From contig OZ038528.1 in NCBI GenBank assembly GCA_964036665.1, forward strand, positions 3,540,501 through 3,604,500: a stretch of 64,000 nt of DNA, in the 5' to 3' direction. The notes beneath the pieces were generated by a model that saw only the letters and a program-made list of their open reading frames with translations, was not told the DNA's origin and ran no database searches. The first letter of the stretch is position 1. Every line of letters starts with the position of its first letter. The translations under genes and the position numbers were made by a program. This DNA comes from Gordius sp. MW1 (taxonomy: Eukaryota > Nematomorpha > Gordioida > Gordea > Gordiidae). Below are positions 44,815-55,134 of this stretch, one piece after another.

Positions 44815-47800
44815 TTAGCCTATATGATTCAAATGGGTTTTCAAAGGGCAGAAGGTCCTTTTGCCACATTCCCTATACCCAAAAATTCCATAGATTCCGG
44901 TAGCCCAAAGGCTCCGCAATTTCTACCGAGCACATGGTAAAATACTTCACATTTTCTGAATTTCAAAAAATAGAATAATTGAATAGACGACGAACTGCTT
45001 GTTTTTGCATTAAAATTCATTAAGTAACTCAGACTATCATTTTTGGTGAGGTTTTGAATTAATATAAGGCATAAAAATTTTTTTCAACCAATTAAAAGTG
45101 TACACTTTTGTTATAAGGTTTAAAATAGAAAAATATTTATTTGCTTTTACCCCATTTGTTAATATAATCATATAAATTCGATTATTCCATAGTTTGTATG
45201 ATTTTTATAATATTTGTGAAAATATTATCCACAAGGTTGACAGCATTCGTTATTAAACTCTTTAAACAAGCTACCCCCTTCATTTATATCGATCAAAATA
45301 TTATAAAAAGTGCACTAAAATGGATAATAACTACTCAGCATCCAGCTGGCTACTTCAGGGATGAGGGAAAGTTACTGCTAGAATCAATACAGGCAAATTA
45401 AAATTTATCTATTATTTTTATTCTTAAAATGATACGTGCGTCTCATTTAACCCAAAATGTAGTGTTTTGTTGATTAGTGTTTTGTTGATACAAAATTTGA
45501 TTTATGCTCTATGCTAAATTTTATTTTAACCAATCGAGGTGCACATTATCCTAGCGCACTTCTAACCTACCGGCCTAGCCTATTGTAATTGCAATTGGGT
45601 ATTCTTTAAATGCTAAGTAGAAATTTAATGCTAAGTATTTTATGCAAAGTTTATATTGAAATGCTACGTTTTTTTAAACGCGCTAAGTTCATAGCAAAAA
45701 AAGTTTAATACTTGACATTAAAATATAAAGCTTAAATTAATTTGATAACTTAGCAAAAATTTAAAATTTATGGGCAAATGGAATAAAAAAGTAGGATTAA
45801 TTATAGAAATAAACTTAGATAACGAATAAAAAAACTTAGCATAGACGCAAAAAAAACTTTGCATAATATATTTAAAAATGCAGATATTTTGTTCTGATCG
45901 TAGATTTATTGTAACATGGTGAGCTCATGGGCGTAGCGAGCAAAGAAATTAGAGTGGGGCAATAATGATTTAGTTAGGGGAAAAATAAAGTTTTGAACTT
46001 TAACCATAATTCCATAAATTTCAACAAATTTTTGGATTTGGAGAGGGAGAACCGCTCCTCCCTGCCCCCTCTCCTTGGCTACCCCCATGGGTGAGCTACT
46101 ATTACATTTTGTTTTGGGAATCCCTTTGGTTTAATAAAAAACATACAAAATATATAAATTGCTGTTATTATAAATTACATTAATTTTTTATTTAATAAAT
46201 GCGGATAAAATTAGGGCAAAGACATGAAAAACACAGTATCTTTAACGGGATTTGTAGCCATCACTTTGATTGAAAATAAGAATTTTTCAAAGGTAAGTCA
46301 TATTCAATCATTGATTTTTAAACCTAATGAATAAAAAAATAAAAATTTAATTATACTAATACTTTTTAGGAAATTCCAGAGCTCATCAACACATTGAACA
46401 AGGCGATTTTATTTTTAGAAACAAATTTAGGATTAATGCATAAAGAACCTTACAGACTTTCAATAGTTTGTTACGCTTTAGCCCTCTCAAATTCTCCCAA
46501 AGCTCTAGACTGTATAACTTTAGGACAAAAATTCGCCATTCAAACAAACGGTATTTCTCTAAAATTAAATGTTTTTTTACGATAAATTTGAGAAAAGTTT
46601 CATATAATAGTAAAAAAATATTACGTTAGAAAAATATAATACCATTTTTTGAAAATTAAAATTACAGAACATCTCTATTGGTTAGAAAAATTAAATGGGA
46701 GACTCAGTATAGAAATGTCTGCATATTTTTTATTAACTTATTTAACCCTAAATCAAATGCCGAACGCGGTTAAAATATCTAGGTGGCTCATTACACAACA
46801 AGATCAGTATGGAAGTTTTCAATCAACTCAAGTACAAAATTTGAAAATTTATAAATTTTATTTACATTATTATCATCTTATTTAAGTTATAAGATCAAGC
46901 ATTGATGAATTTATTTCGTTTCTCAAAAAAAGCTGATCAGAAAAAAAGCTAATAAAAAAATCTAGACCCTAAAATGTACTTGATGTCTTATGAGGAGTAT
47001 GTCGCATAGCAAATTTGAAAATAAAATTTAAATATTGAATATATAAAAATGGGTTAGATATTCAAAATTAGGATTTTTAAAAATAAGATCTAATAATTAG
47101 ATGTATTAATAAGATATCTAAAAATAGTATAGATATTCAAAAATGGTATAAAAAATGGATATTCAAAAATGGTGGAAAAATTTCCGTTAGAAGGTTAAAT
47201 CTAAATTGCGAAAGAATCTTAAATCCATAGATTAATCTAAATTGCGGGAGAATACGTTTAATATCACAATTAGATATTCTGCACTATACGCAGAAATTGC
47301 CAAATATTCCTAAATTTACATTAGATTGTATCTATGCACTATAAGTCGAAATTGCCAAATGTTTCTATTGGTTTGTTAGCTTTTTTTCTGATCAGCTTTT
47401 TTTTTGAATAATAATCATTTATTTAACATCATGGGATTTAATCTGTATAAATGTTAATATAATGAATTCCGACATGTATTAACGTGTTTTTTTGGCTATA
47501 GTTTGCTTTAAAAATCAATAATTGAAAATTTTTAAATATTAATTATTCCTCATGCTTTATATTGAAAACATTTAAAGATGACTTAAAGTTATAATTTTTA
47601 TTAATTTTAAATAAAAATAAATTATTATTTATTTTCACAAAAAATCTTATTCTAAAATTGCACAATTTATGATACAACATTAATATAACATTTTTCATCG
47701 TTATACAGGATACAGTAGTAGCATTACAAGCTTTAGCGTTATATTCGGAGAAGACATATTGTCCAAATCCCTCATTTACGGTTGAATTGGAATTTGGGCA

Positions 47801-50800
47801 AGTTAAAATACCCTTTAAAATACATAAAACAAATGCTCTACTCTACCAAACATTAACTTTACCCATACCCTCGATCGAGCCAAAAGAACTAACCATAAAG
47901 GCCATGGGCCAAGGTGCTGGACTTATACAGGTTAAGATATATTGCTGTTTTTATAGAAAGGCTTAAAGAAAAAAGTTAGTGAGGAATTTACATCTCTAGA
48001 TCAGTGGTTCTCAACCTTTTTATACACGCGACCCCCCAAATATTTTATAATTTGTTTGCGGCCCCCCCCCCCCATTTTTTTCATAATAATTTATATTTGT
48101 TATATTATCTATAATATACTGATTTCTATTATTTTTTCATTTTATTCTATAATAAACATAAAACACAACTTTATTATTTCATTTAAATAGATAATGAAAT
48201 AATAATAACATAAAAACATCATAATTAAACATAAAAACAATGTTTAAAATAAAAAATAAATGCATTCGGAAATATATTTAATGAGATTTCTGCTGCTGAA
48301 CATCTTCAGCCAATTTGTTAATTCTTGGTTCAATTGATTGTAATGCTATCCTCGAATCTAGTCGCAATCGATTGCGTTTTTTAGTTTTTATATCCACCAT
48401 AGTTTAGAAGCCTTTTTCACACAAATATGTACTAGCGAAAGGCAGCAAATTTTGAATTGCTGCTGAAAATAATGGAGGATATTCTGCACGAATCCAAAAT
48501 TGCGGCAAACTTTTAGTTTTAAACAAAGATTTTAAATTACAATCATTTATTAATTTCTAATAATGAATCTTAAGACAACGAGTTCGAATCCCCTGGTGAG
48601 TATTTTTTTAAAGCTTTTCTGAATATTTTTATTTTATTCTAAAAAAATTTGGCGACCCCCCGGCAAACTTCTCGCGACCTCCTAGGGGGTGGCGACCCCC
48701 AGGTTAAGAATCACTGCTCTAGACGATAAATTTTAATAAAAAGCATTACCACTTTGCTTTTGTGTGTGTCTTGTAATTTAAAAAGCTACGATGTCTTAGT
48801 AGAAATGCTAGATTTTTGGTATAAAAGTTGGAGGGGGGGGGGCGGATGCTCTTTTTTGTCACCTCCCAGCCCAGCTATGACTTTGTTAATAAACACGTGT
48901 ATTTTTATACAAAACATTATTTAATCGATGTTTACACTATGTTGAAGATCGTAAAATATTACAACGTCGAAGCAAGTAATGACAAAAATAATGAAATCAT
49001 CATGGCAAAAGAAGTGGGCAAACCCGTTGTACAACCAAATATTGTCAAGGTGAATGGTGACAAAGAAATTGTAACATCTTTAGTTACTACAACTACTACT
49101 ACATTGCCAACAAGTTCGATCACACCTCCTGACATAACTAGTAACAAATTGTATTCCGTTATTTTTTTAAAATATTTTAAACTTTTTATTATAAGCTTAA
49201 AATGTTGTTATTGCTCCATAGATATTAGCATGATTGCGGTTTTTTTGAAACTTATGAAAAGGGCTTTTGTTCAGTGACGTTCAACCAGTTTTAAGTAAAG
49301 CATAGTAAATTAAAATATAGGCAACAGCTAATTTAGAATTTTATCTAATATTTATATTATTCGTAGATTATAAAACTAACTAGGTCCTTTTTTAAAAAAA
49401 TTAAGATTTTATATTGCTCAAATCTTTTATTTTTACTTTTTTAAAGCCATTCCTAGTTAAGAAATGCTTTTATGAAGAGCTAAACCCAACTTATCTTTAT
49501 GTTTCTTTTACTTATATGACAAATACCATTAATAAACCATTGCAATCTTATTAACGATAAGAAAAGAATGATGTATTTTTTCAGACATTTTGAAATAAAC
49601 TTTATGTTATACATTTTTTGTTAAAAAATTAATTTTTTCTTTTGTGATTCTCATCGCCTTTTTTTAATTGATCAGATTTTCTAACTTTTTATAATTATAC
49701 TCCTCAGTTGATAATTTCCTATTCAATTATTATTTATTTACTAGCATAAATTCTTAGAAATAAAATCGTAATAAAATATGAGATATTTTTTTTTCAATTT
49801 CACAGCAATGCCCGTAGCAAAAATAGTGCCCGAAAATCTACCCTTTTCACTATTGATCATAACAGTGGCTTCTGAACATGATTTAGCAGTTAGGGCTTGT
49901 ACAAGGTGGAATTTAAACACACCCAACGATAGCGGATTAACAGCGTTAGAAATGGGTACCCCATCAGGTTTCAGGCCCGACATTGAAAGTGTGGAACTTA
50001 TAGATGATTTAGCTTCAGTCAAGGAAATCAATGAAAAGCTTGTCTTTTACCTCAATAAAGTAACTTTGTAATTAGGGGCAAAAAATGCTTTTTTGAATTT
50101 TTCACCATAATTCATTTGCTGGACAAAACGCCGTAAATCAAAAAAATTATATATTAAATAAACTTCAAAGTTTGTTTAGGCTATAAAATTTGCCTTTAAG
50201 GTCTTTTACTCAGAAAAAATAACTTATAAAAACATTTTTGGGCTAGATGATGGTAAAATATTGATAAACCCATGTAATTAATAATTTTAAAATATTTGAT
50301 GTTTTTGCTGAGATTTAAATTAATCAATTTTAACAAATTAGACATTTTAAATATTTTGACTGAACGTAAACAATTTACATTTTTGATTTTGTTTACATTA
50401 AGCTAAGTTTTAAATGACAATTTTTCTAGAGGACAGTAAATAAATCATATATATTCATTTCACTGTGAACTTTTATTTTTTCTAAAACTGGATTTAACAG
50501 GGAAAAAATTAAATTTTAAACGTATTTTAAGTAAACAAATTATCGTAACTTTTTTGAAATGATAAATTTAAGATAACTTTTTAATAGAATTTTCCTTTCA
50601 TATTAATAAATTAATATTAAAATAAAATTTGACAAGATTTTTTTAATAATTCAAAACTACTAATGTGCTGAAAAATTAACTGCTCTTCTCACAATAATAT
50701 TAAATTTTCATAAAAATAAAAATTTCATTTCAAAGGTTGAAGGCAAACAACTTTGCATAAAATACAAACTCAAAAGGGTAGACCTGGTAGGACAACAACA

Positions 50801-53800
50801 ACCCGTCCCATGCAAAATTTATCAATACTACAATCCAGGTTTATCTATTATAATAATTTTAAAATCATATTTAAAAATTTTTTAAGCTACACCAAAGCAA
50901 TATTACTTAAAAGATTCAAGATTTTTTTAAGAAAAATTAGATAGAAAATATGATTTAAAAATTTTTTGACCAGATAATCTATATAACACTAACTAAGACG
51001 GTCCCAAGTCCCTTTGCAGAAAAGTAGAGGGTGCCCAAGTCAGAATTTGGCTTTAAAACCCACTTCAAAATCGTGAAAAAGGCTAAGGCGTTCTCCACAA
51101 ACGACGCTCACTGCATATCGCGCCCGTGCAATGTCAAAATACATTAGGGTAACCGCTAAACACACAAAAAAGGGGGTTAAGAAACTTAGGCGTGGATAAA
51201 ATGCGAATAACATGCTGGAATGTTGATTGGAAAGAGCATGAGGTAGCACACATGCTAAAAAGAAGCAAAATCACAAACCTTCCCACAAGAAACCATGTGG
51301 AACGGAACCAAAGCTCGGGAGTTAGCAGAGGCATAGTTGTACAGTGGGTTACCAAATCTTAGACGGGATAAGCAAATCGTTCAAGGACAAGATGGTAAAA
51401 GTCAAGCGTTGTTCAGACAGATTAATGTGGGTGAAGATTGCAGATCAAGGAGGCCTCCTATCAGATCTATGCGCGTATGCGACAATTGGGTGAATGGAAT
51501 CAGTGGAAAAGGAGATACAAGGAAGAGAAAGAAAAGCTGGGTAGACTTTAACTCCCAAGTAGGAAAAGATGGTCTCGGGTATGAATCATGGAGGCTATGG
51601 GCATGGTTTGAGTAACAAGAAGGGTGAAAAACTTCTTTAAATCCAAAGCATTCGACGTGGCGATGTTAACACTTATTTTCAAAAACGTGAAGATTATATT
51701 GTGACCTATAAAAGAGGCAACACTTTAGTCAAACTGCTTATATGGCGAAATGATTTATGCAGGATCAATTGCAAAGTGGTACATGTATAAAAATAGCCAG
51801 GCAACATTGTCCACATGTTATTGAAAACAAATTTCGGGAAAGAAGAAAAGTTTAGCTCTAATTTGATACGAAATGCTAAAAAATAGATAGACGAACAAAA
51901 TATACCATCAGAAAGCCTTCACATTTTTGGGTGCAAGGAGGATGGAAAGGGCCGTAGAAGACGATTGGGAGACGCTACCTGCGGACGTAAGGAAACGGCG
52001 ATTCAGGTTTTAAGAGGGACCAAAGCTTTAAACAGGGAACTCTGATCTGATGGTGGGACCAATCTGTTAGAGATTTCATGGAAAGAATAACACAAAAATC
52101 GGAGAATTATCAAGAATTAAAGAAGACAAAGAGGGCCTCGAGGATTTGAAAAAGCGAAAAATGAGGCGTACATCGAGATGGTAAACAAACATTCTAAAGG
52201 GGGCGAGAGGCTTATGTAGAAATCTACCAATAAAAGGGAGAGGAAAAGTCGCGATGTCGGAGTCATTAACAGTCAAAACGAAGCCGAATGAGGTAATGAA
52301 AAGGATAGTTCAAGGAACTAATGAATAATGCAAATTACAGGGATTTTCCAATATTCTGCCAAACATAAGTATGGTAGGAGGATCGTAACATACAAATAAA
52401 CAAGGTGCAAAAGGAAAAAGCATGGCACAGATAAAATTCCTATGGATGCATGGGTCGGATGCCAAGTAGTCACGACCATGACGAACCTTTTTAACAAGAT
52501 ATAGGTAGAAGACCAAATTTTTAAACATTTGACAGCAAGCACGATTATATTCTTATTCAAGGCAGAAGAGACCCTCAGGAGTGTGACAATTACAGAGATA
52601 TCAAGCTAACTTGCCCCTTACAGCTTAGGGGTAAGATTCTTAGTAACAGCCGAAAAACGAGGAGGAAATATCGGCTAACCAATTCGGAATTTAGGCCGAC
52701 AAATCAACTTGATCTTCGCACTAAAACAAATGATAGATGAATATGCGAAAAAGAGAACAAACCCATAATATGGTCCTTATCGACTTGAATAAAGCTTGAC
52801 ACAGCCCCTCGCGATTAAATGTGATGGTACTTGAATAGCAAAATATTCCTTACCCATGTACGGCGTGAAAAAAATATGAAGTTAAACCGCTCTAAGTTCC
52901 CTTTTATTATGGACACGATTACGAGACATCTATAAACCATCTCCCTGGTGTATGCTATATATCGATGATATAGTACTATGCGAAGCGAAAATATTCGAAG
53001 AAGCCAGTAAGTGGTCAAAGCGCTTGGTTGGATATGGTTTAAATATCGACAATCGAAAGACGGTATACATGGAGTAAATGAACATTAAAGTACCCAAGAT
53101 GTCACTAAGGTTAAAGAGCAAAGCTTATGAATCCATAATAAGACCGCTGTTACTCGTGAACATTAAATGCCACGGAAAATTGTACAAGCTACGGAGATGA
53201 GAATGATACGGTGGAGCTTAAAGTATTCTAGCTCGACTATATGATGAATGACTGTCTCAGGCAAAGATGGAGATTCAACATATGGCGGACTTAATTAATG
53301 AAAATCGGCTAAGTGGTATGGATATATACTATGAGGGGGATGAATTATTTAAATCGAAAAGTATTGGCCATGGAGGTGCTAGGACGACCTCGTGTTACAT
53401 GGAAAGGGCAAATGGACAAAGTTATGAAAACTAAGAAATCCTGACATGGCCCTAATAAATCAAGATGAAAGAAACGTATTAAAACAAACCCCATGACTGT
53501 GGCACCAAAATGATAAAGGAGAATCTCGAAAATTGATAAATTAAGAATCTAAAAACGACGAATATTCAATGGAAAAGGCTTAACTAAAAGGTTAACATAC
53601 TTTTAAGGGACAATTTTAGAATCCACATAAGTTTCACAGATCTGCAAGAAAAATATGGGAAATTGTACTTAATATTTCCGATATAACAATATCTATACTT
53701 TTTCTCTAGGTCGTCCAGATAGTTAAAGGTGCCAAAAATGGTTTGTACACGTTTTTTGAGGTTATGTTCCCATGCACTTTTAAATTTATTTTGAATATTA

Positions 53801-55134
53801 TTATTATAATCGTATGTATCAATAATTAAACTAGAGTTTATCTTTCTGTTTTCACCTCTATAATTAATTTTGTGTTTATTTAAACCCCTTCCCACCATTA
53901 AAAGTTCTCCCACTGAATCTGGGAAAACAGGCATATTACGAATGCGATGTTTTTTAACATTTCACTCAATCCTCTAGAGTCCTGCATGGGCCGTTTTTGC
54001 CGGCCCAGCCCAACCCATTTTCAGGTCGACCCAGCCCAACCCATGCTCACAAACCTTTTTTTAAGCCCAACCCAGCCCTAACAAAACCCAGCCCAGCCCA
54101 TCTTAAATATCTTATCTTCCTAAGTTTAATTCACACTTTACAATGTATAAATATATTTATTTTCATATTAGATTATATTAAAATACAATAAAATGATATA
54201 AATTAATCATCTGTGTCATTTCCATCTTTTAATATCAATTTCCATTGGTTCGCCTTTAAAATAATTAAAAGTATATAAAATTTCTAAATACCCCCAGGTT
54301 TTAGATTATGATAATAGTCAATCTTGTTTTACCTATTTTGACGTTATGACTATAGATAGCATTACAGAGCCTGCATTTAACTTTTCCTGTTGGTTTGTTG
54401 TTATCTCCTACTTCCAACATAAATACTTTCCATATATTTGAGGTGCTTTTAGCTTTTTCATTATCAATATATTTAAAAGTTGGCGGTTTTAACATGTTAA
54501 AAGAATAAAATAAATTAGTAAAATGCGAAGCGACGGATGTTAATTAAAATTTAGAATTGCAACTTAATTAGAATTTGAATTATTATTCAACAATTCTCAG
54601 CCCAGCCCATCAAATTTATTTAGGCCCAACCCAGCCCATTAAAATGTATTATTTACTTAACCCAGCCCAGCCCATTAAAATATTTATTTTCCTCGACCCG
54701 GGTTGAAAGGTTTACTGGCCCATGCAGGACTCTACTCCCGCGTCTCGCCCCCTTTTTGTGCGCGTGGCAAGATAGAGTGGCGAGTGGATGAGAAAAAAAG
54801 GGGAGGCGAAAGAGTTAGTGAAGGGAGAGAATGATCTAGTAAACATCGCATAAGTATTGTAATTAATATTTTCAGACATAGTGGAAGATTTTTGATAAAG
54901 TGAAGGGTTTCGCTTTAATACGGAAAAGGGATGGCATCACAAAGTTATTATTTGTAGACGTGTGTTATCATAAAAAATGCATAACCTATATTTATTTGCA
55001 TAGAAATGGCGATCGTTAAATTTCTCGACGCGGTTACGGAGAAAATCAAATCGGTTTGCGATTTATGCACCAGCAATTGTCAAGACACTTGCCCTGACAT
55101 CAAGAAGCCTACAAACTCGAGGGCAATTTTTTAA
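36322..55134 (+). CDS. Alpha-2-macroglobulin / thioester-containing protein (TEP) lacking the thioester cysteine
   Basis: Twenty-eight exons join in phase to 1501 codons: 36322-36401, 36657-36847, 37219-37244, 37863-38075, 38371-38766, 39130-39351, 39676-39858, 40220-40390, 41796-41960, 42099-42248, 42350-42527, 42634-42757, 42878-42995, 43048-43164, 43243-43335, 43423-43551, 44074-44236, 44346-44531, 44819-44936, 45236-45392, 46215-46292, 46370-46550, 46668-46831, 47709-47930, 48948-49140, 49806-50059, 50736-50838, 55004-55134. It starts with a signal peptide (MKIANYLFFFVISFWTIPTI). Family landmarks in order: macroglobulin domains (GLFIQLDKPIYKADD), IRKFFPDTWIWQC, PDYLTYWITSVF, the thioester-domain region (YMPQASAEQNLIYF), WLTAFVIKLF, and a receptor-binding domain (TPSGFRPDIESVE). 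The last exon has the C-DLC-TSNC-QDTC cysteine tail of insect-type TEPs and no membrane anchor, so it is probably secreted. The thioester tetrad is SAEQ at about residue 930, where CGEQ is expected. Drosophila Mcr/Tep6 is a known relative without that cysteine; orthology is not shown here. Exon 25 start and donor are the least certain. Confidence 0.93.
38196..38339. mobile_element. MITE, TAGTGTTGTAAAAACGG family
   Basis: Perfect-looking inverted ends TAGTGTTGTAAAAACGGCTG / complement of CAGCCGTTTTTACAACACTA bound 144 bp. Flanks GCTAATAG (38188-38195) and GCTAATAA (38340-38347) differ at one base, an 8-bp duplication of hAT type. It sits in intron 4 of the TEP gene, 31 bp before exon 5. Confidence 0.85.
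39493..39540. repeat. One-ended remnant of the TAGTGTTGTAAAAACGG MITE
   Basis: Only the left end (TAGTGTTGTAAAACCGGCTT, with a TTAGTCGACC word) remains in intron 6 of the TEP gene. Confidence 0.6.
40972..41120. mobile_element. hAT-type MITE, CATGGGCGTAGCCAG family
   Basis: Ends CATGGGCGTACCCAGG and complement of GCGTACGCCCATG flank a G-run and AT-rich core. Flanks ATTCATCT (40964-40971) and ATTTATCT (41121-41128) match at seven of eight bases. Located in intron 8 of the TEP gene. Confidence 0.8.
41350..41447. repeat. One-ended remnant of the CATAGACTA hAT-like family
   Basis: The right edge GATGATCAGTCTCTCTAGTC-TATG matches the family terminal repeat, and the inner part (TTTGTGCACGTTTAAAAATG) resembles the remnant at 2720-2792. 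The left partner is not visible. Confidence 0.5.
41476..41678. mobile_element. MITE, TAGTGTTGTAAAAACGG family
   Basis: Ends TAGTGTTGTAAAACGGCTGG and complement of CACCGTTTTTACAACACTG, with internal TTTAGTCGACTAAAA pairing. Flanks ACCTACGG (41468-41475) and ATCTACTG (41679-41686) match at six of eight bases, suggesting an older insertion than 38196-38339. Intron 8 of the TEP gene. Confidence 0.75.
43801..43968. mobile_element. hAT-type MITE, CATGGGCGTAGCCAG family
   Basis: Ends CATGGGCATAGTCAAGGGAG and complement of GCTGGCTACGTCCATG in intron 16 of the TEP gene. This copy is in the opposite orientation to most others (C-run after the core). No clean target duplication is visible. Confidence 0.7.
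44569..44695. mobile_element. hAT-type MITE, CATGGGCGTAGCCAG family
   Basis: Starts CATGGGCGTAGCCAGCATTG, contains a long G-run, and ends CCTGGCTACGCCCA in intron 18 of the TEP gene. The right terminus is slightly eroded, and a (TTTA)n tract begins 20 bp further on. Confidence 0.75.
44715..44816. repeat. (TTTA)n microsatellite running into a splice acceptor
   Basis: About 25 TTTA units end directly in the AG (44817-44818) that precedes TEP exon 19. The microsatellite therefore replaces the pyrimidine tract. ORFs encoding repeated YLFI over it are artefacts. Confidence 0.9.
45600..45880. repeat. Degenerate GCTAAGT / ACTTAGC inverted satellite
   Basis: GCTAAGTATTTT-type words on the left and inverted AACTTAGCA-type words on the right repeat the pattern of the 12174-15237 element in miniature. 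It lies in intron 20 of the TEP gene. A smaller trace (AAAACTTAGCA twice) is in an MCM5 intron near 27210-27260. Confidence 0.55.
45926..46089. mobile_element. hAT-type MITE with perfect 8-bp target duplication
   Basis: Ends CATGGGCGTAGCGAGC and complement of CTTGGCTACCCCCATG. Flanked by perfect 8-bp repeats GGTGAGCT at 45918-45925 and 46090-46097. This is the cleanest evidence that the CATGGGCGTAGCCAG family makes 8-bp duplications. Intron 20 of the TEP gene. Confidence 0.88.
48002..48716 (-). mobile_element. hAT (Charlie-type) element, CAGTGGTTCTCAACC ends
   Basis: Ends CAGTGGTTCTCAACCTTTTT and complement of CAGGTTAAGAATCACTG are typical of Charlie-like hATs. Flanks CTCTAGAT (47994-48001) and CTCTAGAC (48717-48724) match at seven of eight bases. 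The interior 48280-48540 looks like a decayed minus-strand coding stretch, but no domain can be named with certainty. Intron 24 of the TEP gene. Confidence 0.82.
50990..53580 (+). pseudogene. Degenerate LINE (endonuclease + reverse transcriptase) in the last TEP intron
   Basis: Frameshifted pieces occur in LINE order. An endonuclease-like segment with DFNSQVGKDGLGYE sits near 51547-51590. The RT catalytic box MLYIDDIVLCEA is near 52950-52985, followed by KWSKRLVGYGLNIDNRKTVY. A C-terminal part at 53100-53560 matches the fragment at 32142-32720 (ATEMRMIRWSL). Stops and frameshifts are everywhere, so it is inactive. The less AT-rich composition marks it off from the intron around it. Confidence 0.72.
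53584..53934 (-). CDS. Unidentified 116-codon ORF between LINE and hAT
   Basis: An ATG frame reads MPVFPDSVGELLMVGRGLNK, then KFKSAWEHNLKKRVQTIFGT and NYLDDLEKKYRYCYIGNIKY before its stop. The composition (balanced charges, Trp, Gly, Cys) looks protein-like. It lies on the strand opposite to the TEP gene, in its last intron. It could be a retrocopy, a transposon-carried fragment or an exon of a nested gene. I do not recognise the family. Confidence 0.3.
   Translation of the reverse strand: MPVFPDSVGELLMVGRGLNKHKINYRGENRKINSSLIIDTYDYNNNIQNKFKSAWEHNLKKRVQTIFGTFNYLDDLEKKYRYCYIGNIKYNFPYFSCRSVKLMWILKLSLKSMLTF
53975..54734 (-). mobile_element. hAT-type element with BED zinc-finger remnant
   Basis: Perfect 18-bp inverted ends TAGAGTCCTGCATGGGCC, with subterminal CCCAGCCCA repeats. 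On the minus strand (54301-54495) a frame encodes a BED-finger-like segment SNIWKVFMLEVGDNNKPTGK then VKCRLCNAIYSH, the N-terminal DNA-binding part of hAT transposases. The rest of the transposase is absent. A clean 8-bp target duplication is not evident at these borders. Confidence 0.75.

Noticed and set aside
44570..44903. ORFs encoding long YLFI repeats
   Set aside because: Translation of the (TTTA)n microsatellite; no gene.
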